Source: an uncultured Clostridium sp. (GTDB lineage: Bacteria; Bacillota; Clostridia; TANB77; CAG-508). From it: a DNA stretch of 5,369 bases. Location: NCBI GenBank assembly GCA_945610215.1, contig CALYZR010000057.1, positions 1 to 5,369 of the forward strand, written 5' to 3'. Positions 4,652 to 5,369 of this stretch are shown one piece after another. Numbering within the stretch: position 1 is the stretch's first letter; every line of letters begins with the position of its first letter. Below the pieces are notes generated by a model. That model searched no databases. It had not been told where the DNA came from and saw nothing but the letters and a program-made list of their open reading frames with translations. Made by a program: the position numbers and the translations under genes.

Positions 4652-4771
4652 TATTATTATTTTATTAAATTTATTTTGGATGGAAAACATAACATACATG
4701 ACGAATATAACCCTGAAAAAATATGTTTAAAAGTTAAAGGATTTCTATATGAATTATTTTACAGTCAATGA
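4652..4771 (+). other. 39-codon open stretch overlapping the AlaRS-related start
   Basis: The frame is open from 4652 to TGA at 4769-4771 and looks protein-like from codon 9 (LDGKHNIHDEYNPEKICLKV, then KGFLYELFYSQ). It lacks an ATG; TTG at 4676 has no ribosome site. It overlaps the next gene's first 23 bases in another frame and contains that gene's ribosome site. It may be the tail of a decayed upstream gene that was once translationally coupled. Confidence 0.25.
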
Positions 4772-5369
4772 ATTAAAAAAGATATATTTTGAATATTTTG
4801 TAAATGAATGTGGATTTAAAAAGATACCTGATTATTCTTTAGTACCCCAAACAGACAATTCGGTATTATTTACTCCTGCTGGTATGCATCCACTAATTCC
4901 ATATTTAACGGGAGAATATAATCATCCTATGGGCAATAAACTTGTTAACACTCAAAGAGTTGTTAGGACAGGTGCTATTAATAAGGTTGGAGAGGATTTT
5001 TACTTAACATTTTTTGAATTGTTTGGAGCATGGATTATAAACGAATATTCTAAAGAGGATATATTAGCAAAAGTATTGCAATTTATTACTTCAGAATTAT
5101 ATCTTGGTATTCCCAAAGAACAGATATACATAACATATTTTGCAGGAAATCAGCTTCTCGACAAAGACGCTAATACATTGATGGCTTGGACAAAAAATGG
5201 TGTAGCTGAAGATCATTTATATCCAACCACAAAAAACTGGAAAGGACCATACTCAAAAAAAAATATTTGTGGTCCAAATACTAAAATATATTATGATACA
5301 AATAAAGAAAAATGCTCAAAAGATTGCAATGTACATTGTAATTGTGGTAAATATGTCGAATTATGGGAT
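4749..5369 (+). CDS. Alanyl-tRNA synthetase-related protein, partial (runs off the right edge)
   Basis: The first 207 residues are present and the frame is still open at the window's end. Start: ATG with AAAGGA at 4736-4741, 7 bases away. The layout follows the class II catalytic core of alanyl-tRNA synthetase, which charges tRNA-Ala with alanine in the cytoplasm. Landmarks are LVPQTDNSVLFTPAGMHPLI (31-50, motif 1 region), NTQRVVRTG (67-75), TFFELFG (88-94, motif 2), CGP followed by KIYYD (174-183) and ELWD (204-207). A Cys cluster at 189, 193, 197 and 199, with Cys-Gly before the final Tyr-Val-Glu-Leu-Trp, matches the Cys-rich stretch of many bacterial AlaRS. Departures: the usual ARHHTFFEMLGNFSFGDYF block reads DFYLTFFELFGAWIINEYS, and CGPCSE reads CGPNTK. 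It is therefore more likely a paralogue (alanine--tRNA ligase-related protein) than the housekeeping alaS. Whether tRNA-binding or editing domains follow cannot be seen. Confidence 0.8.
   Translation, partial: MNYFTVNELKKIYFEYFVNECGFKKIPDYSLVPQTDNSVLFTPAGMHPLIPYLTGEYNHPMGNKLVNTQRVVRTGAINKVGEDFYLTFFELFGAWIINEYSKEDILAKVLQFITSELYLGIPKEQIYITYFAGNQLLDKDANTLMAWTKNGVAEDHLYPTTKNWKGPYSKKNICGPNTKIYYDTNKEKCSKDCNVHCNCGKYVELWD

Noticed and set aside
4621..4654. TTGACA at 4621-4626 as a promoter close to the AlaRS-related gene
   Set aside because: No -10 at 16-18 bases; TAATAA and TAATAT occur only at 19 and 22 bases, so it is much weaker than the promoter at 4320.
4356..4748. T-box riboswitch controlling the AlaRS-related gene
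   Set aside because: The conserved GGTGGNACC core and a following terminator are absent; only a generic long leader can be stated.

Overview
The window is strongly AT-rich double-stranded DNA with near-perfect Shine-Dalgarno sites and TTGACA/TATAAT-type promoters. It encodes a spore photoproduct lyase and the N-terminal half of pro-sigma-K. This points to an endospore-forming Firmicute, most likely a Clostridia member. Trp is read from TGG in the intact genes, so no recoding is needed. All assignments come from reading the sequence; no database search was run.

Layout. 1-147 is a leader whose first ~55 bases are visibly GC-richer than the rest. 148-1149 (+) is a spore photoproduct lyase (splB). 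1227-1487 (+) is a small unknown protein with its own promoter. A hairpin at 1493-1522 separates it from the convergent tspO gene (1521-1979, -). Next comes a type II toxin-antitoxin operon on the minus strand: an intact Phd/YefM antitoxin (2379-2732) and a RelE/ParE toxin (2081-2395) that is a pseudogene with two frameshifts and one stop. Divergent from it, 2879-3235 (+) encodes pro-sigma-K up to residue 113, where homology stops abruptly. It is followed, with overlap, by a tandem helix-turn-helix protein (3208-3726).

3727-4748 has no complete gene. It holds a palindrome-rich segment, a good promoter followed by a 40-codon remnant resembling the start of a class I glutamine amidotransferase/peptidase C26-type protein, a clear intrinsic terminator, a second strong promoter at 4320-4348, a 45-bp imperfect inverted repeat and scattered coding remnants. 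4749-5369 (+) is the start of a divergent alanyl-tRNA synthetase-related protein that runs off the window.

How it fits together. splB and sigK belong to sporulation and germination. The rest looks like an accessory, decaying neighbourhood: a broken toxin, a truncated amidotransferase, and a sigma-K gene cut near the place where skin elements interrupt sigK in Bacillus subtilis. The best leads are the sigK breakpoint with its overlapping regulator, the reconstructable toxin pseudogene with its intact antitoxin and promoter, and a photoproduct lyase lacking cysteine at the expected hydrogen-donor position.
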